DNA of 6,485 nucleotides from HGM04593 sp045634085 (lineage in GTDB: Bacteria > Bacteroidota > Bacteroidia > Bacteroidales > Bacteroidaceae), in NCBI GenBank assembly GCA_045634085.1, contig JAZQZM010000061.1:1-6485 (forward strand), in the 5' to 3' direction. A program made the position numbers and the translations under genes. The notes under the pieces are model-generated. The model saw only the letters and a list, made by a program, of their open reading frames with translations, ran no database searches and was not told where the DNA came from. Below, piece by piece: positions 5,846-6,485 of this stretch (the stretch's first letter is position 1; each line of letters begins with the position of its first letter).

Positions 5846-5917
5846 AAGAACAGCCCCATAAACTCCCACTCTTTTTAAAGAGGGGGTGTCACGAAGTGAC
5901 GGGGGAGTTTTGTTCTT
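5846..5917 (+). repeat. Three-way-junction repeat D (divergent relative of A and B)
   Basis: Outer stem AAGAACA/TGTTCTT (5846-5852 and 5911-5917), then AAACTCCC/GGGAGTTT (5860-5867 and 5903-5910), enclosing two hairpins: CTCTTT-tt-AAAGAG (5869-5882) and GTCAC-gaa-GTGAC (5888-5900). This is the same architecture as A, with the GTCAC hairpin and CACTCT..AGAGGGG preserved while the outer stem differs in sequence yet still pairs. It lies upstream of the 53-aa gene. Confidence 0.65.
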
Positions 5918-5938
5918 ATATCTAAAATTTATTTCACA

Positions 5939-5957
5939 AGGGCGGGCGAACCGCCCT
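5939..5957 (-). terminator. GC-rich hairpin downstream of element F
   Basis: AGGGCGG (5939-5945), loop GCGAA, CCGCCCT (5951-5957); seven perfect pairs. Read leftward it is followed by TGTGAAATAAATTTT, AT-rich but not a pure T tract. It lies about 200 nt after the stop of the surface-protein gene and could be a back-up terminator. Confidence 0.4.
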
Positions 5958-5972
5958 CGCTTTCCTATTTTC

Positions 5973-6159
5973 TAATAAGTGAGATAAAAAGGTTCAAATA
6001 CAAGGCTTGCGACGCCAGATAAACCGCAGTTTACTTTTGCGTAAATGCCATTGCGTACGAGCAATGTTTGCGACAACGGGAACTTTAGTTCCCCAAAGGA
6101 GTGCCGCAGGCTTAGACGGCAAGCGTAACGCAGTAGTTGGCCTTTTTAATCACTTATTA
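5973..6159 (-). repeat. Interspersed structured repeat F at the 3' end of the surface-protein gene (filled copy)
   Basis: Second copy of element E. Core 6001-6047 matches 210-256 at 44 of 47 positions, and 6111-6133 matches the other half. Outer arms 5973-5992 and 6141-6159 form 18 pairs with one small internal loop; their sequence differs from the arms of E but the complementarity is kept. The right arm covers the TAA stop (6157-6159). The middle holds the ~64-nt unit also seen in repeat B. The GGCGTCGCAAGCC segment followed by a T-rich stretch, read leftward, again resembles a terminator. Confidence 0.75.
6049..6111 (+). mobile_element. Small palindromic insertion unit, copy 2 (inside element F)
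   Basis: 63 nt from CATTGCG to GCAGGC, same orientation as copy 1 on the plus strand. Hairpins: CATTGC-gtacga-GCAATG (6049-6066) and the perfect GGGAAC-ttta-GTTCCC (6078-6093). The stretch CCCCAAAGGAGTGCCG is identical in both copies. Element E lacks the unit at the corresponding point, just after GTAAATG. Exact ends are uncertain by a few bases because AGG occurs at both sides of the junction. Confidence 0.6.
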
Positions 6160-6485
6160 CTTTACCAGCACTTTTTTACCACCTACGATGTAAATACCAG
6201 GAGCAGTAATCTCCTCTACCTTGCGGCCTGTGAGGTCATAGATTACTTTCACCTCGTTCTCTACCTCAACACCCTCAATAGCAGTAGTACCTTCGCCGAA
6301 ACGGAAGCTGTAAGATGCTGCGTTCATACCTTCTGTCTTTGGCAAGTATGCCTTGTGGCTGTTGTTCAACCAGGCACCGTTTGTCATTGCAGCAGCGTAG
6401 AAACCTACACCTTCTGCATCGTTGGCAAGTACGTAGGCATTCTCTGTTACATTTGTCGCAGCAACTGTACCACGGAGAGCATTCT
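6157..6485 (-). CDS. Large secreted or surface protein, C-terminal fragment with T9SS-like tail
   Basis: Only the last 108 residues are in the window; the frame is open to the right edge, so the ATG at 6385-6387 is internal and not the start. The visible part holds a small beta-rich segment (GTVAATNVTENAYVLAND, then GVGFYAAAMTNGAWLNNSHK, AYLPK) ending SYSFRFGEGTTAIEG, then the tail VKVIYDLTGRKVEEITAPGIYIVGGKKVLVK broken here only by the GIYIVGGKK turn. This tail, with YDLTGRKV and GIYIV.GKKVLVK, is typical of Bacteroidales extracellular proteins and resembles the type A sorting domain of the type IX secretion system, in a short form. The catalytic or binding part lies upstream outside the window, so function is unknown. 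The stop codon lies in the arm of element F. Confidence 0.85.
   Translation of the reverse strand, partial: NALRGTVAATNVTENAYVLANDAEGVGFYAAAMTNGAWLNNSHKAYLPKTEGMNAASYSFRFGEGTTAIEGVEVENEVKVIYDLTGRKVEEITAPGIYIVGGKKVLVK

Overview
The window looks like Bacteroidales chromosome, probably close to Prevotella, Bacteroides or Muribaculaceae. The reasons are: a large single-chain PurL of the Bacteroides length and N-terminus (IYFF..); a surface-protein C-terminus ending in the GRKVEEITAPGIYIVGGKKV type of tail; a short MKKTYVSP-type peptide gene; promoter-like TATCTTTG and TTG-18-TAACTTCG elements; and starts without clear Shine-Dalgarno sequences. The genus call is inference. No phage, integrase, transposase gene, tRNA, rRNA or CRISPR array was seen.

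Layout. 1-98 (-): first 32 codons of a chromate-transporter (ChrA) family gene, cut by the window edge. 99-303: intergenic, with a 38-nt imperfect palindrome and an interspersed repeat (element E) whose arm runs into the purL stop. 304-4005 (-): complete purL, 1233 aa. 4006-4419: divergent control region with two copies of another structured repeat (A in the purL leader, B in the ZIP-gene leader) and a candidate promoter for each gene. 4420-5193 (+): complete ZIP/GufA-type metal transporter, 257 aa. 5194-5578: gene-free convergent region holding a terminator-like hairpin, three tandem copies of a ~90-nt structured repeat and a perfect 21-bp hairpin. 5579-5740 (-): 53-aa peptide gene. 5741-6156: gene-free, with a GTCATCCTGA-type repeat, a third copy (D) of the A/B repeat, a GC-rich hairpin and element F, a second copy of E. 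6157-6485 (-): C-terminal 108 residues of a large secreted or surface protein, cut by the window edge.

The genes are ordinary and not obviously linked in function: purine synthesis, divalent-metal transport, anion transport, cell surface. The unusual content is intergenic, where four families of palindromic repeat fill most of the space. Two features stand out. First, one ~64-nt palindromic unit is present inside two unrelated repeats (B and F) and absent from their sister copies (A and E), which gives two filled/empty site pairs in 6.5 kb. Second, the paired arms of the repeats change together between copies (E/F, A/D and the three tandem copies), as expected if the fold is selected. Elements E and F both start at the stop codon of a gene, which suggests a role in 3'-end formation. 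All structural statements come from pairing by eye; no folding or database search was run.
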